DNA from: Mycobacterium vicinigordonae
GTDB taxonomy: Bacteria; Actinomycetota; Actinomycetes; Mycobacteriales; Mycobacteriaceae
Direction of reading: 5' to 3'
Assembly: GCF_013466425.1 (NCBI RefSeq)
Contig: NZ_CP059165.1
Span: 2,232,001-2,296,000 of the forward strand
Length of the DNA stretch: 64,000 bases
Below are positions 44,304 to 52,942 of the stretch, one piece after another. Both the position numbers and the translations under genes were made by a program. Under the pieces are notes generated by a model that saw only the letters and a program-made list of their open reading frames with translations, was not told the DNA's origin and ran no database searches. The stretch's first letter is position 1. Every line of letters starts with the position of its first letter.

Positions 44304-45184
44304 GCCGGGGCCCCCAGCACTGGCAGTGCCACCGACAACACCCCGTCGCGGGTCAGCAACGGCAACGGTTCGAGGTGCGCCGCTGAAGGTCCGGCACCGG
44401 CCTGGACGACATCGAATTGCGTCGTGCAGCGCGGGCATTGCAGCGAGCTGCCCGTCAACCGAGCCCCGGCCAGCGTGTCCAGGCACACCGGGCAATGGTC
44501 GCGGTAAGCCAGCGCCCGCTCGTCGACCCGGCAGGCCAGCACGGAAACACCGGCGATCGAGAAGCCCGCCACCTCGCCGGGTGCCAACTCGGCTAGCTCC
44601 GGCACTGGCTGCCACGAACCGCTCGAATGCACCCGGGACAGCAGCGATTCCGCGGCAATGACATTGGTGGGCTCCGTTGCCGCGACCACCTCGATCGAGC
44701 AAATTTCAGGGGCGGCGGCGCGGACAGCATCCTCGACAGCGAGTTCCAGTGTCATGGCCGACGAGGGGCACGTTTTGCAGGTTCCCCGGAACGCCAGGCG
44801 CGCAGCCCCGTCGGGGGTGATCTCCAGCAGATCTACGTCGCCGCCGTGCGAACCCAGGTAGGGCCGCACCCGGTCGAGCGCGTCGGCGACCCGACGGTGC
44901 ACATCGTGCGGGTGCAGGCCGTGCACCAGGAGCAGGCTGGCCACCAGGTCGTCGGTGGCCAGCCGCTCGGCCAACTGCGGATCGGCGTGCGCCAGGATCC
45001 GTTCCAACCCCGCCCCGTAGAGCGCGATGACCTCACGGACCAACTCCTGGGCGCGCTCGTAGGCCCCTGGCCCGCCGGTCGCGCAGGAATCCAGCAGGGT
45101 CTGGATCCGGTCGCCCGCGGTGCGCCACTGTGCATCATCTGCTGAACCCTGCGGACGATCCGGCCGTGCCATTCGGGGTGTCAC
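44300..45184 (-). CDS. NifU-like iron-sulfur protein with C-terminal CPxC module (HhyE-like)
   Basis: The protein has 294 residues. GTG 45,184 overlaps the large-subunit stop (GTGA). ATG 45,172 is an alternative. Residues about 85-150 form a NifU C-terminal-type domain, LGSHGGDVDLLEIT then FRGTCKTCPSSAMTLELAVEDAV, with the CxxC cluster ligands. The last 110 residues have a Rieske-like barrel outline, but the ligand pattern is HCPVC and QCPRC rather than CxH/CxxH. This would suit a rubredoxin-type iron or zinc site. It probably carries electrons from the hydrogenase towards the respiratory chain or helps cluster insertion. Confidence 0.88.
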   Translation of the reverse strand: MTPRMARPDRPQGSADDAQWRTAGDRIQTLLDSCATGGPGAYERAQELVREVIALYGAGLERILAHADPQLAERLATDDLVASLLLVHGLHPHDVHRRVADALDRVRPYLGSHGGDVDLLEITPDGAARLAFRGTCKTCPSSAMTLELAVEDAVRAAAPEICSIEVVAATEPTNVIAAESLLSRVHSSGSWQPVPELAELAPGEVAGFSIAGVSVLACRVDERALAYRDHCPVCLDTLAGARLTGSSLQCPRCTTQFDVVQAGAGPSAAHLEPLPLLTRDGVLSVALPVLGAPA

Positions 45185-46980
45185 TCCCCGATCGGTGACT
45201 GGGTCGGGGTGTGCAGTCTCTCCAGCGTCTTGCCCTTGCCCAGGTACATGTGCACGCCGCAGGGCAGACACGGGTCGAAGCTGCGCACCGTGCGCATCAC
45301 GTCGATGCCCTTAAAGTTCTCCCGGTCGTTCTCCTCGAAAATCGGCTGGCCCTGCACCGCGTCCTCGTATGGGCCCGGCGTGCCGTAGCTGTCACGAGGG
45401 TTGGCGTTCCACGGGGTGGGCGGATATGGGTGGTAGTTGGCGATCTTGCCGTCCCGGATGACCAGGTGGTGGCTGAGCACGCCGCGCACCGCCTCGGTGA
45501 AGCCGCAACCGATGCCCTCCTCGGGCACGTCGAAGCGCTCCCAGGTCTTGGTACGCCCGGCGCGGATTTCTTCCAATGCCTTCTCGGCGAAGTGCAGCGC
45601 GCACGCCGCCGCATAGGCCTGGAAATAGGTGCGGGCCCGGTCGCGTTCGATGGTGTTGCTGCCGAACTTGGGCACCTTCCACTCGAACTCCACCGGACCC
45701 TTGAGCGCGGTCTTCGGCAGGTTGATCTTGACGCTGTTGCCGGTGGCCTTGACGTAGCCGATATCGACCAGGCCGGCCAGCGCAGTCGCCCACAGCCGGG
45801 CCAGCGGACCGCCGCCGGTGTCTAGCGCCAGGTGGTCCTTGCCGTCGAACCAGCGCGGCGACATCACCCAGCTGTACTTGCCACCGTCCATCTCCCGCTT
45901 CTGCGGATGCGGGTTGGTGTGCTGGTTCCACGGGTGGCGGCGGTCCACCGGGTTGCCCAGCGGGTCAGTCTTGACGAACATCTCCTGATCGGTCCAGTCG
46001 TCGTAATACGAACTGCCCAAAAGGATTCGGATACCCAAGTTGATGTCTACCAGGGAGTGGGTAACCAGCTTGCCGTCCACCACCACACCGGGAGTGACGA
46101 ACATCGCGTTACCCCAGCGCTCCATGTCTCGGTATTCGAAATTGCACACCTCGGGGTCCTGAAACGAGCCCCAGCAGCCCAGCAGCGTGCGGCGCAGGCC
46201 GACCTTCTCGTAACCGGGTAGAGCGTCGTAGAAGAAATCGAACAGATCGTCGTGCATCGGGACAACCTTCTTCATGAACTCGACGTAGCGCATCAACCGG
46301 GTCATGTAGTCGGTCATCAACTGGATGGTGGCCACGGTGCCGACGCCACCGGGGTACAGCGTGGAGGGGTGCACGTGACGGCCCTCCATCAGGCAGAACA
46401 TCTCTCGGGTCCAGCGACTGACTTGCAAAGCCTCCCGGTAAAACTCGCCGCTGAACGGATTCAGCGAGCGCATGATGTCGGCGATCGTCTTGTAGCCATG
46501 CGCATCCGCGTGCGGTGCTTGAGTTTTCTCGGCTTTGGCCAGCACACCCGGATTGGTCTCGGAGACCATCTTTTCGCAGAAGTCCACTCCGACCAGGTTT
46601 TCCTGAAAAATGTTGTGGTCGAACATGTATTCTGCTGCCTCGCCGAGGTTGACGATCCATTCACCGATGTGCGGCGGCTTTACCCCGTAGGCCATGTTCT
46701 GCGCATAGCACGAGCAGGTGGCATGGTTGTCGCCGCAGATTCCGCAGATACGGCTAGTGATGAAGTGGGCGTCGCGCGGGTCCTTGCCTTTCATGAATAT
46801 CGAGTAGCCACGGAAGATCGATGATGTGCTATGGCACTCCACGACTTCTCGATTCTCGAAGTCGATCTTCGTGTAAATGCCCAGGCTACCAACGATTCTG
46901 GTGATAGGGTCCCACGCCATCTCGACGAGTTGACCGGGCTCCCGCTTGGATGTCGACGGCTCGGGGATGATGGTTGTCAT
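45181..46980 (-). CDS. hhyL: group 1h [NiFe]-hydrogenase large subunit
   Basis: The 599-residue catalytic subunit binds the NiFe centre. The L1 motif RICGICGDNH puts cysteines at 79 and 82 and a histidine at 86. The L2 motif DPCLPCGVH puts cysteines at 571 and 574 and a histidine at 577. Twenty-two residues remain after H577, the peptide removed during maturation. ATG 46,980 has GGAGAG about 12 bases upstream. The overall sequence fits the high-affinity actinobacterial Hhy class, which oxidises trace H2 from air during starvation. No Tat signal is present, so the complex faces the cytosol. Confidence 0.96.
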   Translation of the reverse strand: MTTIIPEPSTSKREPGQLVEMAWDPITRIVGSLGIYTKIDFENREVVECHSTSSIFRGYSIFMKGKDPRDAHFITSRICGICGDNHATCSCYAQNMAYGVKPPHIGEWIVNLGEAAEYMFDHNIFQENLVGVDFCEKMVSETNPGVLAKAEKTQAPHADAHGYKTIADIMRSLNPFSGEFYREALQVSRWTREMFCLMEGRHVHPSTLYPGGVGTVATIQLMTDYMTRLMRYVEFMKKVVPMHDDLFDFFYDALPGYEKVGLRRTLLGCWGSFQDPEVCNFEYRDMERWGNAMFVTPGVVVDGKLVTHSLVDINLGIRILLGSSYYDDWTDQEMFVKTDPLGNPVDRRHPWNQHTNPHPQKREMDGGKYSWVMSPRWFDGKDHLALDTGGGPLARLWATALAGLVDIGYVKATGNSVKINLPKTALKGPVEFEWKVPKFGSNTIERDRARTYFQAYAAACALHFAEKALEEIRAGRTKTWERFDVPEEGIGCGFTEAVRGVLSHHLVIRDGKIANYHPYPPTPWNANPRDSYGTPGPYEDAVQGQPIFEENDRENFKGIDVMRTVRSFDPCLPCGVHMYLGKGKTLERLHTPTQSPIGE

Positions 46981-47033
46981 AGCGAATACTGCTCTCCGCC
47001 GCATACGGCTCTGAAGGAAAGAGTACGAGGCAC

Positions 47034-48089
47034 CTACCAGGTGCGGCGCGCTCCGGTGGTCAGTTCGGTGCCCTTGTGCCGCCAACGCGGCTCCTTGTCG
47101 AGGGTGTGCTCGGTAATGTGCCGCAAGCCGCGGATCACCGAGCCGTACAACCCCGACGTGGTGCTCGATAGCTTGCCGCCCGGCGGTTCGTCCATGAACG
47201 GCATGAACTTGTCCGGGAAGCCGGGCATGGTGCAGCCGATGCAGATGCCACCGACATTCGGGCAGCCGCCAATACCGTTGATCCAGCCGCGCTTGGGCAC
47301 ATTGCACTTCACTACCGGGCCCCAACATCCCAGCTTGACAATGCATTTCGGTGACCCGTACTCGGTGGCGAAATCACCCTGCTCGTAGTATCCGGCCCGA
47401 TCGCACCCCTCGTGCACGGTGTTGCCGAATAGCCACTTGGGTCGCAGCGCGTCGTCGAGCGGAATCATCGGCGCCTGGCCGGTCGCCATGTAGAGCAAGT
47501 AGGTCAACGTCTCGGAAAGATTGTCCGGTTGGATCGGACAGCCCGGTACGCACACGATCGGAATACCGGCCTTGCTCTTCCAGTCCCAGCCCAGATAGTC
47601 GGGCACGCCCATGGCGCCGGTCGGATTGCCTGCCATCGCGTGGATGCCGCCGTAGGTGGCGCAAGTACCCACCGCGACGATCGCGGTGGCCTTGGGCGCG
47701 AGCCGATCCAGCCATTCGCTGGTAGTCATCGGCTGGCCGGTGGCCGGGTCGTTGCCGAACCCACACCAGTAACCCTCGGACTTGATCTGTTCGTTGGGAA
47801 TGGAGCCTTCGACGACGAGCACGAACGGTTCAAGTTCGCCGCGGTCGGCCTTGAAGAACCACTCGAGGAAGTCGTCGGCGCCCCCGGTTGGCCCACACTC
47901 GAAGTCGATCAACGGCCAGTGCACGGCGACCTGCGGGAGTCCGGGAAGGGCTCCCAGTGCGATCTCTTCGACGCTGGGTTGGGTGGCGGCAGTCAACGCC
48001 ACCGAGTCACCGTCACAACTGAGACCGGCGTTGATCCACAGGACATGGATCAATGTTTGTTCTGCCTTGACTGCTGCTTCTGTTGGCAT
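47034..48089 (-). CDS. hhyS: group 1h [NiFe]-hydrogenase small subunit with C-to-D cluster ligand
   Basis: The 351-residue electron-transfer subunit holds three iron-sulfur clusters. The proximal-cluster motif reads C25-D26-G27-D28 where most hydrogenases have CxxC, so an aspartate replaces the second cysteine. This three-Cys-one-Asp site is the hallmark of group 1h enzymes. Other ligands are in VGTCATYGG, VPGCPIQPDN, HEGCDRAGYY, LGCWGPVVKCNVPKRGW and GGCPNVGGICIGCTMPGFPD. ATG 48,089 is preceded by GGAAAG. No twin-arginine signal is present. It lies 53 bases upstream of hhyL. Confidence 0.96.
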   Translation of the reverse strand: MPTEAAVKAEQTLIHVLWINAGLSCDGDSVALTAATQPSVEEIALGALPGLPQVAVHWPLIDFECGPTGGADDFLEWFFKADRGELEPFVLVVEGSIPNEQIKSEGYWCGFGNDPATGQPMTTSEWLDRLAPKATAIVAVGTCATYGGIHAMAGNPTGAMGVPDYLGWDWKSKAGIPIVCVPGCPIQPDNLSETLTYLLYMATGQAPMIPLDDALRPKWLFGNTVHEGCDRAGYYEQGDFATEYGSPKCIVKLGCWGPVVKCNVPKRGWINGIGGCPNVGGICIGCTMPGFPDKFMPFMDEPPGGKLSSTTSGLYGSVIRGLRHITEHTLDKEPRWRHKGTELTTGARRTW

Positions 48090-48241
48090 GCTGCAGCTTT
48101 CCGGGGCTGGGCTGGAACCCCTGCACCACCGGAGTCGACCGTCGGCCCACTTGCGTGGCGCTGTTTTTGGGTCTACCCCCGCCGCCAGGCGTTGTCAACG
48201 GCTCCCGCTTGGCAGCGGTGCAAGAGTGAGGGATACCCAGT

Positions 48242-48256
48242 TGCGAACGGTTCGCA
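48242..48256. promoter_or_regulatory. palindrome upstream of hhyS
   Basis: TGCGAAC-G-GTTCGCA is a perfect 7+1+7 inverted repeat in the 195-base gap between hypA and hhyS, 152 bases before the hhyS start. It resembles the TGCAA-N5-TTGCA box before nicT with two changed base pairs. Confidence 0.6.
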
Positions 48257-48284
48257 GGTGAAAGCCGCTCGTTCCGAAGCAGTT

Positions 48285-48620
48285 TCACGAGACGTCGAGC
48301 GACGTCACCAGAAATTCGTTGCCGCGCAGCACCTCGACGTCGGCACTATCGCACGCCGGACACCAGATCGACCACGCCGAGGTGATCTCCGATTGCTCTC
48401 CGCAGGCGCGGCAGCGCACCTCTGCCCTCACGCACTCCAGTTCGAGTTTCGCGTCGGGCATGTCCTCGGAATCCCGCACGAGCGTCCAGCAGAAGGACAG
48501 CGAATCCGGTACCACCTGTCGCAAGGCGCCCACCCGGACCCGCACGACTTCGACGTGCCGCCCGTCGGCGTGAGACTTGACCACGCCGGCGATCGCCTGA
48601 CACAGCGAGAGCTCATGCAT
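48285..48620 (-). CDS. hypA: nickel-insertion protein HypA
   Basis: The 111-residue protein begins MHELS, whose histidine at position 2 is the nickel ligand of HypA. It contains a zinc-finger loop with CRAC and CPAC about 30 residues apart. It delivers nickel to the large subunit together with HypB, which is not in the window. It lies 56 bases downstream of nicT on the same strand and before hhyS, so nickel import, delivery and use are encoded in order. Confidence 0.95.
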   Translation of the reverse strand: MHELSLCQAIAGVVKSHADGRHVEVVRVRVGALRQVVPDSLSFCWTLVRDSEDMPDAKLELECVRAEVRCRACGEQSEITSAWSIWCPACDSADVEVLRGNEFLVTSLDVS

Positions 48621-48676
48621 CGGCGGCTACCGCCGGCCGACCGGGTCGGAGTCCATGGGGACCGTTCTACACCTTT

Positions 48677-49795
48677 CTACACAGTCGAATCGGGAGTAGC
48701 GGGGTCCGCGGCCGGGGCCCATCTCTCCTCGATGCGTCCGTAGCGCCAGACCAGCAGCGCCAGCAGCCACGTGGCGAGGAACATTGCGACGACGAGAAAT
48801 CCGACGGTGTTCAGGTTGAGGCCGGCCAGCCAAGCCCAGAACGGGCCGCGCCAGCCCAGCTGTTCGGCGAACAGGCCGAGTAGTTCCACCGTGCCGATCA
48901 GCAAGGCGACGGCCACCGACAATGTGGTGACCGCAATGTTGTAGTAGATCTTGCGGACCGGACTGGAAAACGCCCAGCCGTAAGCGAAGTTCATGAACGA
49001 GCCGTCGATGGTGTCCAACAGGCACATGCCGGCGGCGAAAAGCACCGGCAGGCACAGGATGGCGTACCACGGCAACCCGGAGGCCGCGCTGGTCCCCGCC
49101 AGCACCAGCAGCGCGACTTCGGTGGCGGTGTCAAACCCCAACCCAAAGAGCAGGCCGACCAGGTACATGTGCCAGGACTTGCTGATCGACTTAGTGAATC
49201 GGCCCAGGAACCGGTTGATTAGTCCACGGTTGTCCAGCTGTCGCTCGAGTTCGCTCTCGCTGTACTGGCCGCGTCGCAGCCGGGCGAACACCCGCACCAT
49301 GCCGACCAAAACGACGACATTGAGCAGCGCGATCAGGTACAGGAACACGCCTGAGACGCCGGTGCCGAATAGACCGGTGTAGTGGTGCAGCCGCGACGAG
49401 TCGTCCGCGACCGGCCCGGCGACGGCGCGCACCCCGGTCGCCAACAGCAGCGCCAGCACGAACACCACCGTGGAGTGGCCCAGGGAGAAGAAGAATCCGA
49501 CCGCCAGCGGGCGTTGCCCGTCGCTCATCAGCTTGCGGGTGGTGTTGTCGATCGCCGCGATGTGGTCAGCGTCGAAGGCGTGCCGCAGGCCCAGGATGTA
49601 AGCGGTGAGCCCGATGCCGACCCCAAATGCTTTGCTACCCAACCTTAAATGAGCCGGCTCTACCACCAGTGCCAACGTCATCCAGCCGACTAGGTGCAAC
49701 GCGATGATTACCGCGGCCATCAGTGCCAATCGCCGCAACTCCGCCGTCGACAAGGCGGGCCGTCGGCGGGACCGGTCGAGCGGGACGCGGGACAT
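48677..49795 (-). CDS. nicT: NiCoT nickel/cobalt permease
   Basis: The membrane permease has 372 residues, the same length as M. tuberculosis NicT (Rv2856). ATG 49,795 is preceded by GGAAGGA. A longer frame to 50,023 crosses the divergent fur-like gene. The NiCoT signature RHAFDADHIAAID lies in the second membrane segment, followed by FFFSLGHSTVVF and LGFDTATEVALL. Eight membrane segments are expected. It imports Ni2+ across the plasma membrane for the hydrogenase downstream. A Nur-like box 58 bases upstream of the start predicts nickel repression. Confidence 0.96.
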   Translation of the reverse strand: MSRVPLDRSRRRPALSTAELRRLALMAAVIIALHLVGWMTLALVVEPAHLRLGSKAFGVGIGLTAYILGLRHAFDADHIAAIDNTTRKLMSDGQRPLAVGFFFSLGHSTVVFVLALLLATGVRAVAGPVADDSSRLHHYTGLFGTGVSGVFLYLIALLNVVVLVGMVRVFARLRRGQYSESELERQLDNRGLINRFLGRFTKSISKSWHMYLVGLLFGLGFDTATEVALLVLAGTSAASGLPWYAILCLPVLFAAGMCLLDTIDGSFMNFAYGWAFSSPVRKIYYNIAVTTLSVAVALLIGTVELLGLFAEQLGWRGPFWAWLAGLNLNTVGFLVVAMFLATWLLALLVWRYGRIEERWAPAADPATPDSTV

Positions 49796-49852
49796 CCGGG
49801 TCCTTCCCACGATCGAGAGACGCACCGACTGTAGGTTCGCCGGCAATCCGGA

Positions 49853-49867
49853 TGCAAGTGACTTGCA
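49853..49867. promoter_or_regulatory. Nur-type (Fur-family) operator
   Basis: TGCAAGT-G-ACTTGCA is a perfect palindrome. In Nur notation it is TGCAA-N5-TTGCA, close to the TTGCAA-N5-TTGCAA box reported for Streptomyces Nur. It lies between nicT and the divergent fur-like gene. Confidence 0.75.
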
Positions 49868-49932
49868 AGAACGCAACGAGCTGCCGCATAGGTGCGCTGG
49901 CAATCCCGAGTCGGGGGCGAGACACTGGGCGG

Positions 49933-50487
49933 GTGACGACTGAATCGGCGGGCTTGGATCCGGCGGCCGCCGAACGCCTTGGCGAGTTCCTTCGTGCGCG
50001 CGGGTTGCGGCGAACGGCGTCACGAATTCAGATCCTCGCGGTGCTCGAACCCTTCAACGGACATCTGTCAGTGGCCGAGATCCGCGACCGGCTGCCGGCC
50101 CACCTGTTCGCCGGAGCCCAGCTGCCCGACCTGGCCACCATCTACCGCACGGTGACCACGCTGGTGGATCAGGGTGTCCTGCATGCGCTGACCCTGGACG
50201 GCGGTGTCACCACCTACGGAATGGCCACCGCTCCGCATCACCACGCGGTGTGCACCCGGTGCGGCTCGATCATCGAGGTGCCGGCGCGGCAGCTCAGTGC
50301 GGCGCTGGAGCACGCGATGGCGGGCAGTTCCTTCGCACTGTCCGAGCGGGCGGGCCTGACGCTGCACGGCCTGTGCCCGCGGTGTCAGGGCGTTGACCTC
50401 AGCCCAGCCCCAGCAGCGCGTTCTCGACAACCTCGGGCAGCGCCGGGTGAATCCAATACTGGCCGCGGGCCATCTCCCGGGCGGTAA
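49933..50487 (+). CDS. Fur-family regulator, probable nickel regulator Nur
   Basis: The protein has 184 residues from GTG 49,933. The winged helix includes [30 protein letters not shown] and [18 protein letters not shown], each quoted in part of the domain. The metal sites are [12 protein letters not shown] and GLCPRCQG, giving two CxxC pairs. Fur, Zur and Nur cannot be separated by sequence alone. Divergence from nicT and the Nur-type box between them argue for nickel. The last 30 residues (from SPAPAARSR) are low-complexity, and this tail overlaps the mtr gene on the opposite strand by 89 bases. Confidence 0.86.
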   Translation: MTTESAGLDPAAAERLGEFLRARGLRRTASRIQILAVLEPFNGHLSVAEIRDRLPAHLFAGAQLPDLATIYRTVTTLVDQGVLHALTLDGGVTTYGMATAPHHHAVCTRCGSIIEVPARQLSAALEHAMAGSSFALSERAGLTLHGLCPRCQGVDLSPAPAARSRQPRAAPGESNTGRGPSPGR

Positions 50488-51787
50488 GCCCGAAACTCAT
50501 CGCCTGAATCAGCGGCTGGATCAGCGCCGAGGCCTGATACCCCATGAAATGCGCGCCCAGCAACTGCCCGGAGCGACGGTCAGCGATCAGCTTGAGAATG
50601 CCGGTGTTGTCTTCCATCGCCCAGCCGTAGGCGACGTCGCCGTAGTCCTGGATCTTCACCGTCACATCGAATCCTTGTGCGACGGCTTGGTTCTCGGTCA
50701 GCCCGACACTGGCCAGCTGCGGGTCGGTGAACACCGCCGAAGGGACATAGCGATGATCGGTGACGGCCATCGATGCGGTGTCGTCCCAGTCGCACAGCAG
50801 ATTATGCTGCACCACCCGCGCCTCGTGGTTGGCGACGTGCTTGAGCTGATACGGCGAGGAGACGTCGCCGAGCGCGAAAACCCCGCGGGCCGAGGTCCTT
50901 TGATACTGGTCGACCACCACGCGGCCGTTCTCGACGTCCACCCCGGCCTGCTCGGCGTCTAACCGATCGGCATTGGACACCCGTCCCGTCGCCACTAGTA
51001 GGGCGTCGGCGCCGATCTTCGAGCCGTCATCGAGCGTCAGGGAGACCCCTGCGGCCGTCCCGTTGCGGTTGTGTGCGTCGACGACATTGCGGTGGGTACG
51101 CAACTCCCACTTGCCGGCCGCGATACGGGTGAACCGCTCGCAGATGGTGTCGTCACAATGGCGCAGCATGCACCCGCCCCGGATGACCAACGTCACCCGG
51201 GTGCCGAGCGCCGCGAAGACATGCGCGAATTCGGCTGCGATGAAGCCACTTCCGACAATCACCAGGTGCTCGGGCAATTCGGCGATCCGCATGATGGTGT
51301 CGCTGGTGTGGTAACGGGCACCAGATTCGGCAATGGCCGGCGGAACCATGGGCCGTGAACCGGCCGCGATCACCACCTGCTCGGCGGTGAACTCGTCGCC
51401 TGCCTCGGTGCGCAATAGGTAGCGCCCGTCGGGCTGGACCGGCCCGAAGCGGGTGTGCCGGTCGTAGACGTCAATGTTCTTTGCCGAACGCCGGTAGTCC
51501 TCGCCCCCTGCCGCGATCGGGTCGATGCGACCGAAAACCCGCGACACGATGTCTCCCCAGCGCACTCCGTCGATGTGCGCGTCGACCCCGTATCGGGCTG
51601 CGCCGCGAATCGTCTTGGCCACCTCCGCGGCGTAGACGAACATCTTGGTCGGGATGCAGCCGACGTTGAGGCAGGTGCCACCGAAGGTGTCCTGCTCGCA
51701 GATCGCAACCCGCTTGGCGGCGTAGCGTTCGTCGACAATGCTGTTGCCCGAACCGGTTCCGATGATTGCCAGGTCGTAGGACTCCAC
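50399..51787 (-). CDS. mtr: mycothione reductase
   Basis: The 462-residue FAD disulfide reductase regenerates mycothiol with NADPH. The FAD motif is [10 protein letters not shown], and the redox pair is C39 and C44 in [33 protein letters not shown] is the NADPH motif. [20 protein letters not shown] and the C-terminal [13 protein letters not shown]is-Glu pair complete the enzyme. GTG 51,787 is the start. It is Rv2855 by order. Mycothiol is restricted to actinobacteria, which supports the assignment of the window. Confidence 0.95.
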   Translation of the reverse strand: MESYDLAIIGTGSGNSIVDERYAAKRVAICEQDTFGGTCLNVGCIPTKMFVYAAEVAKTIRGAARYGVDAHIDGVRWGDIVSRVFGRIDPIAAGGEDYRRSAKNIDVYDRHTRFGPVQPDGRYLLRTEAGDEFTAEQVVIAAGSRPMVPPAIAESGARYHTSDTIMRIAELPEHLVIVGSGFIAAEFAHVFAALGTRVTLVIRGGCMLRHCDDTICERFTRIAAGKWELRTHRNVVDAHNRNGTAAGVSLTLDDGSKIGADALLVATGRVSNADRLDAEQAGVDVENGRVVVDQYQRTSARGVFALGDVSSPYQLKHVANHEARVVQHNLLCDWDDTASMAVTDHRYVPSAVFTDPQLASVGLTENQAVAQGFDVTVKIQDYGDVAYGWAMEDNTGILKLIADRRSGQLLGAHFMGYQASALIQPLIQAMSFGLTAREMARGQYWIHPALPEVVENALLGLG

Positions 51788-51791
51788 TGCG

Positions 51792-52808
51792 TCAGCCTTT
51801 CCCCGACGGTGCCGAGGCGCCGGTGTCGTTCAGTTTGTCCAGATATTGGTCGAGCCAGCGGTCCAGATGTCCGTAGGCCAGCGTGCGTGGTTGCGGCAGC
51901 GACAAGAACACGTCGTGCTTGGCGTCGGGCACCGGAATGATGCTGCTCCGGTTGCCGATACAGCCAGCCCACCGGGCGATCTGACGGACGTCGAGAACTG
52001 CGTCGCCTTGCTGCAGTGCGGCTGCCCCGGCGTTCTCGTCCACGGTGTGGTCCGAACGCAGGATCAGGTTCGGTACACCCACGTCGAGTCCCCGATGCAG
52101 CCGGGCCTGGCCGCGGCGCACGGCGTGCAGCCAGCCGAAGGTGACCGGAAACCCGCCCAGCGGTTTCCACTGCAGGTTGTACTCGAACTCACCGTGGTAG
52201 TCGCGGTGCAGGCTGGAGCCGTAGCCGCCGGTGCCGCTGGCCCGTGCGACACCTCGGCTGCGAACCCGCGACAGCGCGGCGATGGTGGCCGAGGTGACAC
52301 CGAGGCGCAGCACTGCGGGTCCGTGCAGGTCCAGAAAAGGGCTGTTGAGCACTAGTCCGTCGACCGCGGCCCGGGCGAGCCGGCGCTGTCGGCGCAGCCG
52401 GTCCAAGTACAGCGACACGATCAGGCCGCCCGCCGAATGCCCGTACATCAGTATCGTGACTCGCGGGGACTCGTCGCGGATCAGGGCCAGCGCGCGGTCC
52501 AGCTCGGCGTCGTAGTGGGCGAGGTTGGTGGTGAAGTGGGGCGTTTGCTCCGGCTGGCGCGAGCGGCCGCACTTGCGCAGGTCTAGGGCGTAGAACCCGA
52601 AGCCGCGGCCGGCGAAGTGGTCGGCCAGCTCGGTCTGGAAGAAGTAGTCGGTGTAGCCGTGGACCGCCAGCACCGCGCGGTCGCCGGCCGGACGGTCGCC
52701 GCGCCGCACCAGGGTGGCGACGACATCACCTTCGCCGTCCGGGTCGGGCCCTAGCGGGATCGTGTACTGCCAGAACCCGGGTAGGACGTCGGGCACCCAG
52801 CCAGTCAC
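51792..52808 (-). CDS. alpha/beta hydrolase (Rv2854-like lipase/esterase)
   Basis: The protein has 338 residues with GTG start 52,808. It has [32 protein letters not shown], the nucleophile elbow [15 protein letters not shown] and a late [10 protein letters not shown] histidine. The pattern matches serine aquaculture-type monoacylglycerol lipases only in outline, so it is best described as a serine hydrolase of unknown substrate. It lies 4 bases upstream of mtr on the same strand, as in M. tuberculosis, and is probably co-transcribed with it. Confidence 0.86.
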   Translation of the reverse strand: MTGWVPDVLPGFWQYTIPLGPDPDGEGDVVATLVRRGDRPAGDRAVLAVHGYTDYFFQTELADHFAGRGFGFYALDLRKCGRSRQPEQTPHFTTNLAHYDAELDRALALIRDESPRVTILMYGHSAGGLIVSLYLDRLRRQRRLARAAVDGLVLNSPFLDLHGPAVLRLGVTSATIAALSRVRSRGVARASGTGGYGSSLHRDYHGEFEYNLQWKPLGGFPVTFGWLHAVRRGQARLHRGLDVGVPNLILRSDHTVDENAGAAALQQGDAVLDVRQIARWAGCIGNRSSIIPVPDAKHDVFLSLPQPRTLAYGHLDRWLDQYLDKLNDTGASAPSGKG

Positions 52809-52942
52809 GAAGGCCAGCTTAAAGCGTGGTCGCAGGTACCGGCCATCGATCCCGCACTGATGCCCGCCGCAAGTCGTGAGGCCATCCGGCTCGCGATAGC
52901 CTGGGACCGGCGCAGGCCTGGCAAGGAAGGACCACAGACCCG

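Noticed and set aside
45181..48089. Huc-type (group 2a) uptake hydrogenase
   Set aside because: The CDGD motif in the small subunit and the overall sequence fit group 1h. Group 2a proteins as I remember them start and run differently.
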